From: Deltaproteobacteria bacterium
Lineage (GTDB): Bacteria; Myxococcota_A; Polyangia; Polyangiales; JAFGIB01
DNA: 34,199 bases
Direction: 5' to 3'
Assembly (NCBI GenBank): GCA_016929805.1
Contig: JAFGIB010000280.1
Span: 1-34,199 of the forward strand
In this document: positions 1-8,910 of the stretch, one piece after another
How the letters are laid out: the number at the start of each line of letters is the position of its first letter
How positions within the stretch are numbered: position 1 is the stretch's first letter
Notes under the pieces: generated by a model
Databases searched by the model: none
Seen by the model: the letters and a program-made list of their open reading frames with translations, nothing else
What the model was told of the DNA's origin: nothing
Translations under genes and position numbers: made by a program

Positions 1-97
1 CGTCAGGTACAGCAAGTACCATCCTCGCCGGCCCTGCGGGCGCGCTCGGTTTTACGGGCGAATTGGCCGCCGACTTGTCTGACCCCTGAACGCTTAC
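1..97. mobile_element. Partial GTAA-ended palindromic MITE (right arm)
   Basis: This is the loop and right arm of the element seen complete at 31991-32171. The first 75 bases differ from that copy at one position (G for A near base 36). The outer end, read on the minus strand, begins GTAAGCGTTCAGG. The GTAA terminus together with the 8-bp target duplication at the full copy matches what is known for IS66-family ends, so a non-autonomous IS66-type element is inferred. The left arm lies off the contig. The 8 bases that follow are GTTATTAA. Confidence 0.75.
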
Positions 98-387
98 GTT
101 ATTAATGTGTTGAATTGTAAGATCAATCGCTTCGCGCGGTGTCGGATAATGCGACTGCTACCCTTACGTACATCAAGAAGTTTGATACAATAGACTAGCG
201 CAAAAGGGGCGGTAACGACTATCATAAGAACCTAAAAGCATTTGGTTCGATGCCGCGTTTCAAGCCTAAGCGGTATATTACTTCGTGTCAGTAACTATGC
301 CCCCTGGGGAATTAATAGCAATATGCGTGGTAAAGTCGTGCTCGCCGACGTCGTTGATATCGCAGTGATGAAAACTAGGAGACCCGA
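98..387. other. Intergenic leader of the TSP3 protein gene
   Basis: I see no gene here. A possible promoter for the downstream gene is TTACGT, 16 bases, then TACAAT (near 165-191), which is weak evidence. The 3' end carries AGGAG about 7 bases before the ATG at 388, a good ribosome binding site. Confidence 0.35.
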
Positions 388-1878
388 ATGCGCTGGATTA
401 CTTTTTCACTTGCTTTAGCACTCACCTTTGTCTTCTCTGATAGGCTTTTTGCTCAGGATCAACCGAGCGTTCCCTACGAAGAGTTCTCCACCAACCGTTT
501 TGTCCCGGCTAACGGTCCGGAGAACTACATCACCGTTGATGGAGCGTACGTCGCCGGCCGGCTCGCTCCCCGCGCGGCGTTCATGATCGATTACGCGCAC
601 CGGCCTTTTATTTTGTATGACGCGGGTTGTGATGACGAGGACGAAGGGACCGATTGCTTTCTTGGAGAGCCGCAGAAGGACTTGGTGGGAATGCAGTTGG
701 GTATGAACATCATGGGGTCTTTGACCTTCATCGATCGCATCCAAGTGGGCTTGCTGGTTCCGTTGGCGTATATCGACGGAGAGGGCTTTTACCCGGAGGC
801 GGCCGACGTGGAGATTCGCGGGGGTAGCGCCTTTGCCCTCGGCGATCCCAGACTTAGCGCGAAGGTGGGAATACTCGGCAAGGAAAACGCGGGGTTCTTT
901 CTCGCGGGCGCGCTTTACATGACCGCTCCCATGGGTCACTTGACAGCCGAAAACCGCTTTCTCGGGCATGACGGTTTCACCGGTGGGTTAAGCGCGATAG
1001 CGGAGTACCGGCATAAGCTCTTCCGAGTCGCCGCGAATCTGGGCGGGGTCTATCGACCGACGCGTGAGTTGCTATCGACCTCGCTAGGCTCGGAAATGAC
1101 CTGGGGAATCGGCGGCAGCGTTACCGCTACCCCGTTGCTCAGCGTTCTCGGTGAACTCGTGGGGAGCACGGCGTTTACCGCTCAACTAGACGAAAACCCG
1201 ATGGAGGTTCGGCTTGCCGGGTTGCTGCGTCAGGGCGACTTTTTGTTCAACCTGGGCGGCGGTCTGGGTTTGGTCGCCGGCGTCGGCGTACCGAACTTTC
1301 GCGTACTCGCGGGAGTCGCGTGGCAACCGCACGGGGTCGATGCGGATGGAGACGGCATTCGCGACGACGAGGACTCCTGTCCCGCGGAAGCCGAGGATAT
1401 GGACGGCTACGCCGACGACGATGGATGTCCGGAAGAAGACAACGACGGCGACGGGTTACCGGATAGCGCCGATAAATGCCCGGCTGAGCAGGAAGACATG
1501 GACAAGTTCGAGGACGAGGACGGATGTCCCGATCCCGATAACGACAAGGACGGCATCCCGGATGGCTACGATTCCTGCGTAAACGAGCCCGAGGACAAGG
1601 ACGGCGACCGAGATGACGACGGCTGTCCCGATCTGGATACAGACCGAGACGGCATCGACGACGCGAATGATAAATGTCCCAAACAGGCCGAGGATACAGA
1701 CGGCCTCGGCGATGAGGATGGATGTCCGGAAGAGGACTTCGACGGGGACGGCATCCCGGATAACGGCGATGAATGCCCCGAGGAGCCTGAAGACAAAGAC
1801 GGTTTCGAAGACCATGACGGCTGTCCGGAGGAAGGCAGCGGCGAGCCGGAGCCTAAGCCCGGTAGAGGTCGACGCTAG
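388..1878 (+). CDS. Secreted beta-barrel-like protein with C-terminal thrombospondin type 3 repeats
   Basis: Residues 1-22 form a signal peptide ending near FAQD. Residues about 30-315 are rich in Gly and alternating hydrophobic residues, with LGDPRLSAK and GGGLGLVAGVGVP segments, the pattern of an outer-membrane barrel similar to the N-terminal half of many deltaproteobacterial OmpA-type proteins. From about residue 318 there are six to seven thrombospondin type 3 units (DxDxDGIxDxxDxCP followed by EDxDGxxDxDGCP), which bind calcium through their Asp residues. The protein ends GEPEPKPGRGRR, with no peptidoglycan-binding OmpA domain, although family members commonly have one after these repeats. 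The start is supported by AGGAG 7 bases upstream. The probable lipoprotein gene follows 46 bases later on the same strand. Barrel and surface role are inferred from composition. Confidence 0.8.
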   Translation: MRWITFSLALALTFVFSDRLFAQDQPSVPYEEFSTNRFVPANGPENYITVDGAYVAGRLAPRAAFMIDYAHRPFILYDAGCDDEDEGTDCFLGEPQKDLVGMQLGMNIMGSLTFIDRIQVGLLVPLAYIDGEGFYPEAADVEIRGGSAFALGDPRLSAKVGILGKENAGFFLAGALYMTAPMGHLTAENRFLGHDGFTGGLSAIAEYRHKLFRVAANLGGVYRPTRELLSTSLGSEMTWGIGGSVTATPLLSVLGELVGSTAFTAQLDENPMEVRLAGLLRQGDFLFNLGGGLGLVAGVGVPNFRVLAGVAWQPHGVDADGDGIRDDEDSCPAEAEDMDGYADDDGCPEEDNDGDGLPDSADKCPAEQEDMDKFEDEDGCPDPDNDKDGIPDGYDSCVNEPEDKDGDRDDDGCPDLDTDRDGIDDANDKCPKQAEDTDGLGDEDGCPEEDFDGDGIPDNGDECPEEPEDKDGFEDHDGCPEEGSGEPEPKPGRGRR

Positions 1879-1924
1879 ACTCCTCGCTCTTGACCCCAAG
1901 GGATATAAGCAGTACGAAAAGCGA

Positions 1925-2545
1925 GTGATCAGGGTCCCTCGAAAGGTGGCGCTGACGCGCCTGGTGAAGGCGGCTTTCGGCTTGAGCCTGGCGGTCGGAG
2001 TCGCGCGTTGTCAAGCGCCCCGGTTGCCCGGCGAACGGGTCGGCGTCTATCGAGTCATCGGCACGCTGGAAGAAAATAGCTGCGGCTCCACGGGTCTTGC
2101 GGCCCCCGATCCCCTTTCGTTCAAGGTAGAAATACGCGACGAACAGGGAGTGGGCGTTTGGGCGGTGCAGGAAAAACCCTTTATTCAAGGCTCCATCAAA
2201 AACAACGGTGATTTTCTCTTTCGCCTCGAGGATCGCTTCAGCATTCGTCCCCCGCAGCCTGATCCCGCGACAAAGCTGTATTTTGATCCGGAATCGTATC
2301 GTGAGCCGGATGAATGTCACCTTAGTCAAGTCGAGGTTATCAAAGGCACGATTGCGCGCGGGGCAAGCTCGAACGTTCACGATGCGGGCGCGGACGCGGG
2401 TCTCGACTTTATCGGCGAAGACATCATTGAGATTCGAACGCTCTCCGGAGCTGACTGCGCGAAGCTACTGGCTTCCGCGGGCGGTCCTTTCGTCGCTCTC
2501 CCCTGCCGCGCGACCTATACTTTGGAGGGTGAACTCATCGAGTAG
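1925..2545 (+). CDS. Probable exported protein or lipoprotein, unknown function
   Basis: I do not recognise the family. The open frame extends upstream through the TSP3 gene, but a GTG at 1925 gives a sensible secreted protein of 206 residues: a basic N-terminus (VIRVPRK), a hydrophobic stretch LVKAAFGLSLAVGVA and then Cys in VARCQAP. The Arg at the -1 position makes this a poor lipobox, so lipidation is uncertain. The mature part is mixed alpha/beta-like with Cys pairs (EENSCGS, DECHLS, ADCAKL, LPCRAT). The ribosome binding site is weak, so the start is uncertain. It follows the TSP3 gene and probably shares its transcript. Its TAG stop abuts a palindromic repeat. Confidence 0.6.
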   Translation: MIRVPRKVALTRLVKAAFGLSLAVGVARCQAPRLPGERVGVYRVIGTLEENSCGSTGLAAPDPLSFKVEIRDEQGVGVWAVQEKPFIQGSIKNNGDFLFRLEDRFSIRPPQPDPATKLYFDPESYREPDECHLSQVEVIKGTIARGASSNVHDAGADAGLDFIGEDIIEIRTLSGADCAKLLASAGGPFVALPCRATYTLEGELIE

Positions 2546-2665
2546 ACCTTAACGTTACAAAAAATCCGTCGGCGTAAACCGCTTTCGCTCGCGAAAAATG
2601 GCGCGAATTAATTTCATCGCTTTTTCGCGTTTCCGCTCGACGTTTTTCGCATCGTTAAAGTGGAC
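2545..2665. repeat. ACCTTAACG palindrome, empty-site copy
   Basis: The left arm begins ACCTTAACGTTAC and the right arm, read on the minus strand, begins GTCCACTTTAACGATGCG. The arms pair along most of their length (CGTCGGCG with CGTCGAGCG, TAAACCGC with GAAACGCG). This copy has an uninterrupted centre, GCGCGAATTAATTTCATCGC. It is therefore the unoccupied reference for the copies at 16126-16504 and 20244-20436, which carry insertions at exactly this point. It starts on the last base of the preceding stop codon. Confidence 0.75.
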
Positions 2666-2722
2666 AACTCTTCGTTCCCCGGGGTTGAGCGCTTCGGTCA
2701 CGACGTGAGATCAAACCAGAAA

Positions 2723-4840
2723 TTAAGTATTCTCGTTATCGGCGTTCGGCTTCTTGCTCTTACGACTATTCCACTTAATCGCATCGTGAAGCGAAGGCCG
2801 CTGATTGGTACGCATCGCCAGAATTAATACGCGCGGCGCGTTCATACCGAAGAACAGGCCTCGCGTCGCTTCCTGGCCGCTCACCTCCATAACCCTAAAG
2901 CCTTCTTGACGTAGCAGCGCGTATAACTCGTGTAATGAATAAAGCCTGATCGAGTATTCCGAATCGGACTGCCTTCCATCCTCCTGCATCACGGTGCGCT
3001 TCACGTGCAGCCTCGAGGTCGAGTAGTTGAACTCGCTTTCCTCCATACAGACGCAGTCGTCTCCCTGGAACCAAACCAAATTCGGTTGTGAGCGAATGGC
3101 AAAATCCCGATTGACCACGTCTAGCAAAAGCTTGCCGCCCGCTTTTAACGCCCCATGCAGCCGCGAAAGCACGTCGCGATTGGATTCGTCGTCAAAGAAG
3201 CCGAAGGTCGTACCCATACAAATCACGGCGTCGAACGCTCCATCGAATTCGATTTGGCGGATATCCGCGTGAAGAAAATTGATTTTAAGACCTCTATACT
3301 GTGCCTCCTCTGCGGCTCGCGTAACCATGGGAAGCGAGAGGTCGAGACCGACGACCAAGTAACCGCGAACCGTCAATTCCACCGCGTGTAAACCGAGACC
3401 ACAGCCGACGTCGAGGATGGTGGAACCGCGCTCTAGCCCGAGACTCTCGAGAATGAAATCGCACTGCCTACTGACTTGGGGCGGTGAGGGCGGCATGACC
3501 GTGCGTAAGTAGTCCTCCGAGAAAAACGATTCCCACCACGGCCGCGGCGCTTTGATCGGCCGCGCTTGCGATTTGTGCTCCTCTCGGTTTGTCGTCGAAA
3601 CAGCCCGTTCGCCGGTTTGGCTCGAAGCCGAGGACGGCGCCGGCTGCGCGTTTCCCGTTGGATGGGGTGGCGGCTTGACGCTGATCCGTTTTGTCTTCGT
3701 TTCAGGAGGAGCGGGTGGAGGAGATAATCGCGCCGCGAAATCCAGCGGCGTGCGCTCGGGCTCGATGGATCCATCGTCGTTCGGCTCGGTAATCGTCATA
3801 TGCGACGCGCGTTCAGGCGCAGCCTCCGGCGATTCGGTTGACTCGATAAGGTCACTCTGATCGATTTCGTCAATCGGCTCTTCGTCGGCGACGGCATCCT
3901 CTTCGAGCGAAAGGTCCCATTCGATCGCTCGCTCCAAATCCGCTTCCGTAAGCTCTTCTTTTTCCTCGTCTTCACTCTCGATCGCTTCTTCGATTTGCGG
4001 CATCGGACTATCGGCGGTAAAGCGTTGCTCATCGGCGCTTTGCTCGATCTCCGCTCCGAGCTGCTCGTCCGCCCACTCGCCTTGTTCCGCGGAGATATCG
4101 GCCTGAGCGACTCGGACACCGCGTAATCGCTCGTCTTCAAAACCTTCGGCCTCGCCGCCCTCCAGCGCTTCGATCTCTTCAAGATTCGTCTCCGGGATCT
4201 CCAAATCCGGCAGCAGTTCCTCCCCGGCCACGCCGTCGCTCTGTTCGACTGCCTCAGCCTCTTGATTACCCCTAGCCTGGATTTGCGGCGACGGCTCGTC
4301 TGGAGGAATACTGATTACCCGAGTGCGCTTGACGCTACTTTCGGATGGAATCGAGCTGTCACGCGGCTCAGACGGCGGCGTGCTCGATAAACGATTCGCG
4401 GAGCCCGCTCCGGACAACTCATCATCCCGCGGTTTTTCCCCCCGCGCTTCCTCGACCCCACGGTTGAGGCTCAATAAATCGATCCGCGGATCTGTTTTCG
4501 CGTCTTCCTCATCCAAGGCGACGCGTATCTGCCCTGTATCCGCGTCGTCATCTAAAAGCTCGATCGTTGAATCCTCGATTACTTGCTCTTCCGATTGGCC
4601 GCGAACCTCCGGTCCGCTCTCATCAAATGCAGGCTCGACCAGCTCCGGCGAGCCGATATCGGGTTGCGAATCCGATACGCGCGATTCGTCCAGCGCCGCC
4701 GGCGGCTGCTCTTCTAGCGATTCTAAGATCTCCTCTTCCGGCCTTTCCAACGCCGCCGGAGAAGAGATACTGTAGCGTCGAAACTTGCGGATCGAACGGC
4801 GTCGTCGCGCAGGTCTTCCGACTTTTTTACTTTCATTCAT
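2723..4840 (-). CDS. Class I SAM-dependent methyltransferase with long acidic disordered N-terminus
   Basis: Residues 1-50 are basic. Residues about 30-430 are low complexity, very rich in Glu, Asp, Ser and Pro, and probably disordered. The C-terminal 270 residues are a Rossmann methyltransferase: motif I ILDVGCGLGLHAVEL at about 475, acidic end of strand 2 GLDLS, LHADIRQIEF and FDAVICMGTTFGFF (motif II region), and LKAGGKLLLDV (motif III region). The substrate cannot be told from sequence. It starts 7 bases after psd, so the two are almost certainly co-transcribed. A lipid or envelope substrate is therefore possible but unproven. A soluble methyltransferase of this class is normally about 200-280 residues, so the 400-residue acidic extension is unusual. 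Confidence 0.85.
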   Translation of the reverse strand: MNESKKVGRPARRRRSIRKFRRYSISSPAALERPEEEILESLEEQPPAALDESRVSDSQPDIGSPELVEPAFDESGPEVRGQSEEQVIEDSTIELLDDDADTGQIRVALDEEDAKTDPRIDLLSLNRGVEEARGEKPRDDELSGAGSANRLSSTPPSEPRDSSIPSESSVKRTRVISIPPDEPSPQIQARGNQEAEAVEQSDGVAGEELLPDLEIPETNLEEIEALEGGEAEGFEDERLRGVRVAQADISAEQGEWADEQLGAEIEQSADEQRFTADSPMPQIEEAIESEDEEKEELTEADLERAIEWDLSLEEDAVADEEPIDEIDQSDLIESTESPEAAPERASHMTITEPNDDGSIEPERTPLDFAARLSPPPAPPETKTKRISVKPPPHPTGNAQPAPSSASSQTGERAVSTTNREEHKSQARPIKAPRPWWESFFSEDYLRTVMPPSPPQVSRQCDFILESLGLERGSTILDVGCGLGLHAVELTVRGYLVVGLDLSLPMVTRAAEEAQYRGLKINFLHADIRQIEFDGAFDAVICMGTTFGFFDDESNRDVLSRLHGALKAGGKLLLDVVNRDFAIRSQPNLVWFQGDDCVCMEESEFNYSTSRLHVKRTVMQEDGRQSDSEYSIRLYSLHELYALLRQEGFRVMEVSGQEATRGLFFGMNAPRVLILAMRTNQRPSLHDAIKWNSRKSKKPNADNENT

Positions 4841-4847
4841 GCGTGAC

Positions 4848-5702
4848 TCATTTGCGTGCGATTACCTCGCCCATTCGAACGCGCTCGTTGGACCGTTTGA
4901 CTATAGTCAATTGATCGTCGCCGGGCAGTAAGATTATTGCCGTCGAGCCGAGATGAAAGACTCCTATTTCAGAACCGCGCCGCGACTCGGGACCGTTCCC
5001 ATTGTAAACGCGAAAACACCCGGCGCGTCCACTGTTCGTCACGACTTCTTTATCAAAGCTGACGCTGATTCGGCCGACGCCCATGGCACCCACCATAACG
5101 GTAAGGACCAGGCCGTGTCGCTGGCTTTGTTGAAAGAAAACCACGCGCTCATTATTCGCAAAAAGCTTAGGAATATGGCGAAAGCCGATCTCATTCACCG
5201 GAAATAACGTCCCGGGAATGTATCGTACGGCCTCAATCCTTCCGTCGACCGGTGCGTGAACACGGTGATAGTCCCTCGGATGTAGGTAAATTACCGCAAA
5301 TGTCCCACCTTCGAATAGATCGACTTTTTCTTCATCTGCGATTAGCTCGCTTACCTGGTAAAAACGACCTTTGACGCAAAACGAGCTTCCCTTTTGAATT
5401 GAGCCAATTTCCTGTAACACTCCGTCGCAAGGCGCAATCACGCCATCGGGATCAGAGTCAACGGGTCTACACCCTTCCCGAAACCGTCGAGTAAAAAAGG
5501 CGTCAAAGGAATCGAATCCCCCTTCGGGTATTTCGATTTCGGATAAATCAACGCCGTAAGCTCGAGAGTAGACCTCGATCGCTCGGTTTACGACAAATCG
5601 CGGCGGACGAATTCCGGCGAGCTGTCCCAACGTTCGACTGATTCGATTTCTTGGTAAGACACGGAGTGAAGCTGCGGCGAGGTTACTGAAACGAAAAACC
5701 AT
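4848..5702 (-). CDS. psd: Phosphatidylserine decarboxylase
   Basis: This pyruvoyl enzyme decarboxylates phosphatidylserine to phosphatidylethanolamine at the inner membrane. The self-cleavage motif LGST is at residues 251-254, with Ser253 becoming the pyruvoyl group. Asp93 (APCDG) and the HPRDYHRVHAPVDG block (His146, His149) supply the Asp-His of the maturation triad. The length of 284 residues is normal for the family. The methyltransferase gene follows after 7 bases. The divergent ubiB gene starts 145 bases away, so the promoters of both units lie in 5703-5847. No strong ribosome binding site is visible before the ATG. Confidence 0.95.
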   Translation of the reverse strand: MVFRFSNLAAASLRVLPRNRISRTLGQLAGIRPPRFVVNRAIEVYSRAYGVDLSEIEIPEGGFDSFDAFFTRRFREGCRPVDSDPDGVIAPCDGVLQEIGSIQKGSSFCVKGRFYQVSELIADEEKVDLFEGGTFAVIYLHPRDYHRVHAPVDGRIEAVRYIPGTLFPVNEIGFRHIPKLFANNERVVFFQQSQRHGLVLTVMVGAMGVGRISVSFDKEVVTNSGRAGCFRVYNGNGPESRRGSEIGVFHLGSTAIILLPGDDQLTIVKRSNERVRMGEVIARK

Positions 5703-5847
5703 GAGAGCTTTTAGCGAGTTCGGGGGATATGCGCTATTGCCGAAACGACCATATCAAGCGATTCTATCCGACTCGCTGCAATCGCGTCAAACAGCGCCGA
5801 TCGCCCATGACATCATATGATGCTATCAGCTATGCTCGTGGAATCCT

Positions 5848-7497
5848 ATGCCGACATTTTTCGATACGGTTCGTGACCTCGAGCGACTCCGACAAATCGT
5901 CGCTGTGCTGGTCCGGCATGGCTTCGGGGAACTCGTCCTACGCTCGGGTCTAGGTACCTTGGTTCCGGGAAAGCTGGGCTCATCCGAGAAGAGCAGGGCG
6001 AATACCGGAAAGAGAATTCGCCTCGTGTTGGAGGAGCTGGGTGGTTCTTTCGTCAAGCTCGGCCAAATCATCTCTACCCGACCGGATCTCATACCGCAGG
6101 AGATCATCGAAGAGCTGAAACGTCTCCAAGACGAGGTTTCCCCGCTTCCTTTCGAAGAGCTGCGCGCCGAGCTTGAAGAGCAATTGGGAGCTCCGATCTC
6201 GGAGGTTTTTCGCGATTTCGACGTAACCCCGATGGCCTCGGCCTCGATCGGGCAAGTTCACCGCGCGAAGTTGAATACTAAAGAGGGTTTGGTCGACGTG
6301 GTGGTGAAGATTCAGCGGCCGAGGATAAAAAATCTCATTGAACGCGACATGGACCTGCTTTACTGGCTGGCCCATACGGTCGAGCGATCGATTCCGGAAG
6401 CGAACATTTATTGTCCGGTTGCGCTGGTGTCCGAATTCGATCGCGCGGTCAGCGCCGAGCTGGACTTCGCGCTCGAGGCGGACAACGCGGAACGTTTCTC
6501 CAGAAACTTCGTCGACTGGGATACGGTCGTCTTTCCCAGAGTCTATCGCGAAGCCTCATCGAGAACCGTAATTACCCTCTCCTATCTGCGGGGTCGCAAG
6601 GTTAGCGAAGCGGTACACGGAGGCGCGAGCGGCGAGTTCATCGCCCGCGAAGCGATTCGAATCATCGTGAGTATGATTTTCGAGCACGGCTTTTTTCACG
6701 CCGATCCACACCCCGGAAATATTCTAATCCTCGGCGAGCCGGAAAAGCCCGTGCTCGGCCTGATCGACCTCGGATTGATAGGTCGACTGAGCCCCGAGCT
6801 GCGCGACCGATTGATCGACCTGATGATAGCGATATCTCGAGAAGACAGTCGCGCGATCGTGGACGTCATCTACGCGATCGGCACTCCTTCCAGGAAGATC
6901 AATCGCCGCGCCCTCGAATCGGACGTGTCGCGCCTCTCGGATAAGTATTTGGGGAAAAAGATCGGAGATATCGAATTTTCATGTTTGATCCGCGATCTAG
7001 CGTCTAGCTGCGTACAATATGGATTAGAATTGCCGCCCGATTTTCTTATGGTCGGCAAGGCGTTGATGACGGTGGAGGGCATCGCCCGGCAGATCTATCC
7101 GGATCTCGATCTCTTAGCCGAGGTGGAGCCCTATTTTCTCGAGCTACTGGCACGCCGCTATTCGCCTGAAAAGATCAGCAACGACCTTTTCTATCTCGCG
7201 ACTCGACTCGGAACCGCAGCCAAGACCCTTCCGGTGCAAGCCCAAGAAATCCTCGATGAAATGCGGCAGGGTCGACTCAGCTTAGAGATACGCGAACCGA
7301 CTCTCACGCGCACCGCGGACCGACTCGGCAAGAGGGTTTTTACCGCTATTGTATTGGGATCGTTCGTGCTTTCAGCAGCTTTGTTGATCAGTAGAGACCA
7401 CGACTACGCGGGAATAGCCATGCTCGGCGCGGCTCTTGTCTGGTTTCTGATTCATACGATCTCTCTTGCGGTTGTCGGTACAAAAACCGACAGGTAG
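5848..7497 (+). CDS. ubiB: ABC1/UbiB atypical kinase (AarF family)
   Basis: This is a protein kinase-like ATPase of the UbiB/ADCK family, needed for ubiquinone or other isoprenoid-lipid metabolism in well-studied members. The diagnostic KxGQ motif is KLGQIISTRPD (residues 70-80). The Ala-rich loop replacing the P-loop is ASASIGQVHRA (130-140), the ATP Lys is in VVVKIQRP (about 154), the catalytic loop is HADPHPGNI (284-292) and the metal Asp is in LIDLGLIGRL (307). Residues about 505-545 form two hydrophobic segments, the C-terminal membrane anchor typical of the family. The 549-residue length is normal. The start ATG has only a weak upstream GTGGA. It is divergent from psd. No other quinone gene is nearby, so the exact substrate pathway is unclear. 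Confidence 0.92.
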   Translation: MPTFFDTVRDLERLRQIVAVLVRHGFGELVLRSGLGTLVPGKLGSSEKSRANTGKRIRLVLEELGGSFVKLGQIISTRPDLIPQEIIEELKRLQDEVSPLPFEELRAELEEQLGAPISEVFRDFDVTPMASASIGQVHRAKLNTKEGLVDVVVKIQRPRIKNLIERDMDLLYWLAHTVERSIPEANIYCPVALVSEFDRAVSAELDFALEADNAERFSRNFVDWDTVVFPRVYREASSRTVITLSYLRGRKVSEAVHGGASGEFIAREAIRIIVSMIFEHGFFHADPHPGNILILGEPEKPVLGLIDLGLIGRLSPELRDRLIDLMIAISREDSRAIVDVIYAIGTPSRKINRRALESDVSRLSDKYLGKKIGDIEFSCLIRDLASSCVQYGLELPPDFLMVGKALMTVEGIARQIYPDLDLLAEVEPYFLELLARRYSPEKISNDLFYLATRLGTAAKTLPVQAQEILDEMRQGRLSLEIREPTLTRTADRLGKRVFTAIVLGSFVLSAALLISRDHDYAGIAMLGAALVWFLIHTISLAVVGTKTDR

Positions 7498-7512
7498 TCC
7501 AACTACCTTTTC
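7492..7512 (+). terminator. Compact hairpin terminator after ubiB
   Basis: AGGTAGT, loop CCA, ACTACCT form a perfect 7-bp stem followed by a short T run (TTTT, then CC). The ubiB stop codon lies inside the 5' arm. The stem is not GC-rich and the T tract is short, so efficiency is uncertain. Confidence 0.5.
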
Positions 7513-7621
7513 CATATTTCGCAACGTTTTCCGACTTCGGCCGATATCAGAGCTGAACTTGCGTAAAGTGTTTTTAGTGCTAAATTACTGAACGTATAGT
7601 CAGAGAATAAAGGAGATACCT

Positions 7622-8095
7622 ATGAAAAGCGCTGAAACTACATTAGATGCTGTTGTAGGCGACCAACGCTCTAGCGAAAAGAGAGAGGTTCTCGATTTTC
7701 CGGCGCGATTGCTCATCGATCTCCCACTGGAAACAACGCTGGTTCTGCGCGTGCCCGCGGTCGCGGAAGATGTTGTTTGGACAACTCGCACGTTGGAGGA
7801 ACCGAGAAAAATATCCAAGTCGATCGTGTTTGATAGAGAAGAGGTACTCGCCTTGATCGTGGCCTCGGAAGCGGAGCGAACGTGGCCCAGGGATCTAGTC
7901 GATTGGTGTTGGATGAAGCGCGAATGCCCCGATTTTTTTATCGACATGGCGACCGCGCTCTGTGGAGCAAAGCCGAGCGACGACCGATGTTGGAAGGTCG
8001 AACGAATACTCGAATGGCTGGATGTGGATCTAGTTTCAATTACAGTCTCCGAAAGGTTCGAAACGGAGAATCAATCGGTTGCCCGAGCGGCATAG
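7622..8095 (+). CDS. Hypothetical soluble protein
   Basis: I do not recognise the family. The 157-residue protein has no signal peptide or membrane segment. It starts after a strong ribosome binding site (AAAGGAGATA, 5-6 bases before ATG), and a promoter candidate (TTGCGT, 16 bases, TAAATT at 7559-7586) lies upstream, so it is very likely real. It has a central FPARLLIDLPLETTLVLRVP stretch and a Trp/Cys-rich part (DLVDWCWMKRECPDFF). It may be a single-gene unit, because the ubiB hairpin precedes it and a lexA promoter candidate follows. Confidence 0.75.
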   Translation: MKSAETTLDAVVGDQRSSEKREVLDFPARLLIDLPLETTLVLRVPAVAEDVVWTTRTLEEPRKISKSIVFDREEVLALIVASEAERTWPRDLVDWCWMKRECPDFFIDMATALCGAKPSDDRCWKVERILEWLDVDLVSITVSERFETENQSVARAA

Positions 8096-8174
8096 ACGAG
8101 CTATCGCGCGCGTAAAGCCGCGAGAAGCGCTAAAAAACCTCCCAATCAATAACTTCGTGGCCGTCACAAATAAT

Positions 8175-8206
8175 TTGACATCTGGGCTAACGTTCTGTAT
8201 TCGTTA
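8175..8206 (+). promoter_or_regulatory. lexA promoter with candidate LexA operator
   Basis: TTGACA at 8175-8180 is followed after 17 bases by TATTCG at 8198-8203. GTTC (8192-8195), seven bases and GTTA (8203-8206) overlap the -10. This is one base away from the GTTC-N7-GTTC operator known for alphaproteobacterial LexA. lexA is usually autoregulated, so an operator on the -10 would fit. The -35 is strong evidence; the operator is inference. Confidence 0.5.
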
Positions 8207-8256
8207 TTCTTACCTATTCACAAAACCAGTGGATCTCCGTACAGGCGAGGGTTCAA

Positions 8257-8907
8257 TTGCAAAAGCTCACCCAAAGACAAGAAATGGTTCTTAATTACAT
8301 CGCGGTTTCCATTAATGAACGTGGATATCCGCCGACGTTACGAGAAATCGGCAACCACATGGGAATTCGCAGTACCAATGGCGTGAACGACCATTTGCGA
8401 GCCCTGGAAAGAAAAGGCTACTTGTTGCGTGAAGATATGAAATCAAGAGCCTTACGTCCGATAACGACCCGCAAGGAAGGGGAGGATACACAAAATGAGT
8501 CGCGGACCAATAACGTGGTTGATATTCCTATTATCGGTCTAGTCGCAGCGGGACAATTGGCCGAAGCGATCGAGCATCCCGAGGACACGGTGCGCGTCGA
8601 TCGCATGCTGATAGGAAGTACCAAGGACGTTTTCGGTCTTCGCGTTAACGGCGAATCGATGATTAATGCAGGCATTCACAACGGCGATTTCGTTTTCGTG
8701 CGCAAGCAGGTCGAAGCGCAGCGCGGCGAAATCGTGGTCGCGCTCGTGGGAGATGAAGCGACCTGTAAGTACTACTTTCCGGAAAACGATTGCATTCGCC
8801 TCGAGCCCGCGAACGAGCAGATGAACCCAATAGTGATTCAAAAGAGCGACTGGCGCTCCACTCAAATCCTGGGTGTTGTGGTCGGCCTATATCGACAATT
8901 ATCTTAG
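8257..8907 (+). CDS. lexA: LexA SOS repressor / S24 peptidase
   Basis: The N-terminal winged helix-turn-helix (residues 1-70) has the LexA signature [21 protein letters not shown] and [12 protein letters not shown]. The self-cleavage site is Ala98-Gly99 in [10 protein letters not shown]. The Ser-Lys dyad is Ser134 (GESMINAGI) and Lys171 (EATCKYYF). RecA-stimulated self-cleavage derepresses DNA-damage genes. The chosen start is TTG at 8257: it gives the canonical N-terminus MQKLTQRQ and is preceded by GGCGAGGG. The 216-residue length is normal. A promoter/operator candidate lies about 50 bases upstream. The SGNH hydrolase 1 gene begins three bases after the stop and is probably co-transcribed, which is an unexpected partner for lexA. 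Confidence 0.95.
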   Translation: MQKLTQRQEMVLNYIAVSINERGYPPTLREIGNHMGIRSTNGVNDHLRALERKGYLLREDMKSRALRPITTRKEGEDTQNESRTNNVVDIPIIGLVAAGQLAEAIEHPEDTVRVDRMLIGSTKDVFGLRVNGESMINAGIHNGDFVFVRKQVEAQRGEIVVALVGDEATCKYYFPENDCIRLEPANEQMNPIVIQKSDWRSTQILGVVVGLYRQLS

Positions 8908-8910
8908 CTC

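Noticed and set aside
1456..1899. 147-residue minus-strand frame opposite the TSP3 repeats
   Set aside because: It is a shadow of the regular Asp/Gly codon pattern (valine- and isoleucine-rich nonsense) of the TSP3 gene.
1613..1924. N-terminal 104 codons of the frame ending at 2545
   Set aside because: They overlap the TSP3 coding sequence in another frame and are rich in Thr/Arg/Met typical of a shadow; the GTG at 1925 followed by a signal-like stretch is a better start.
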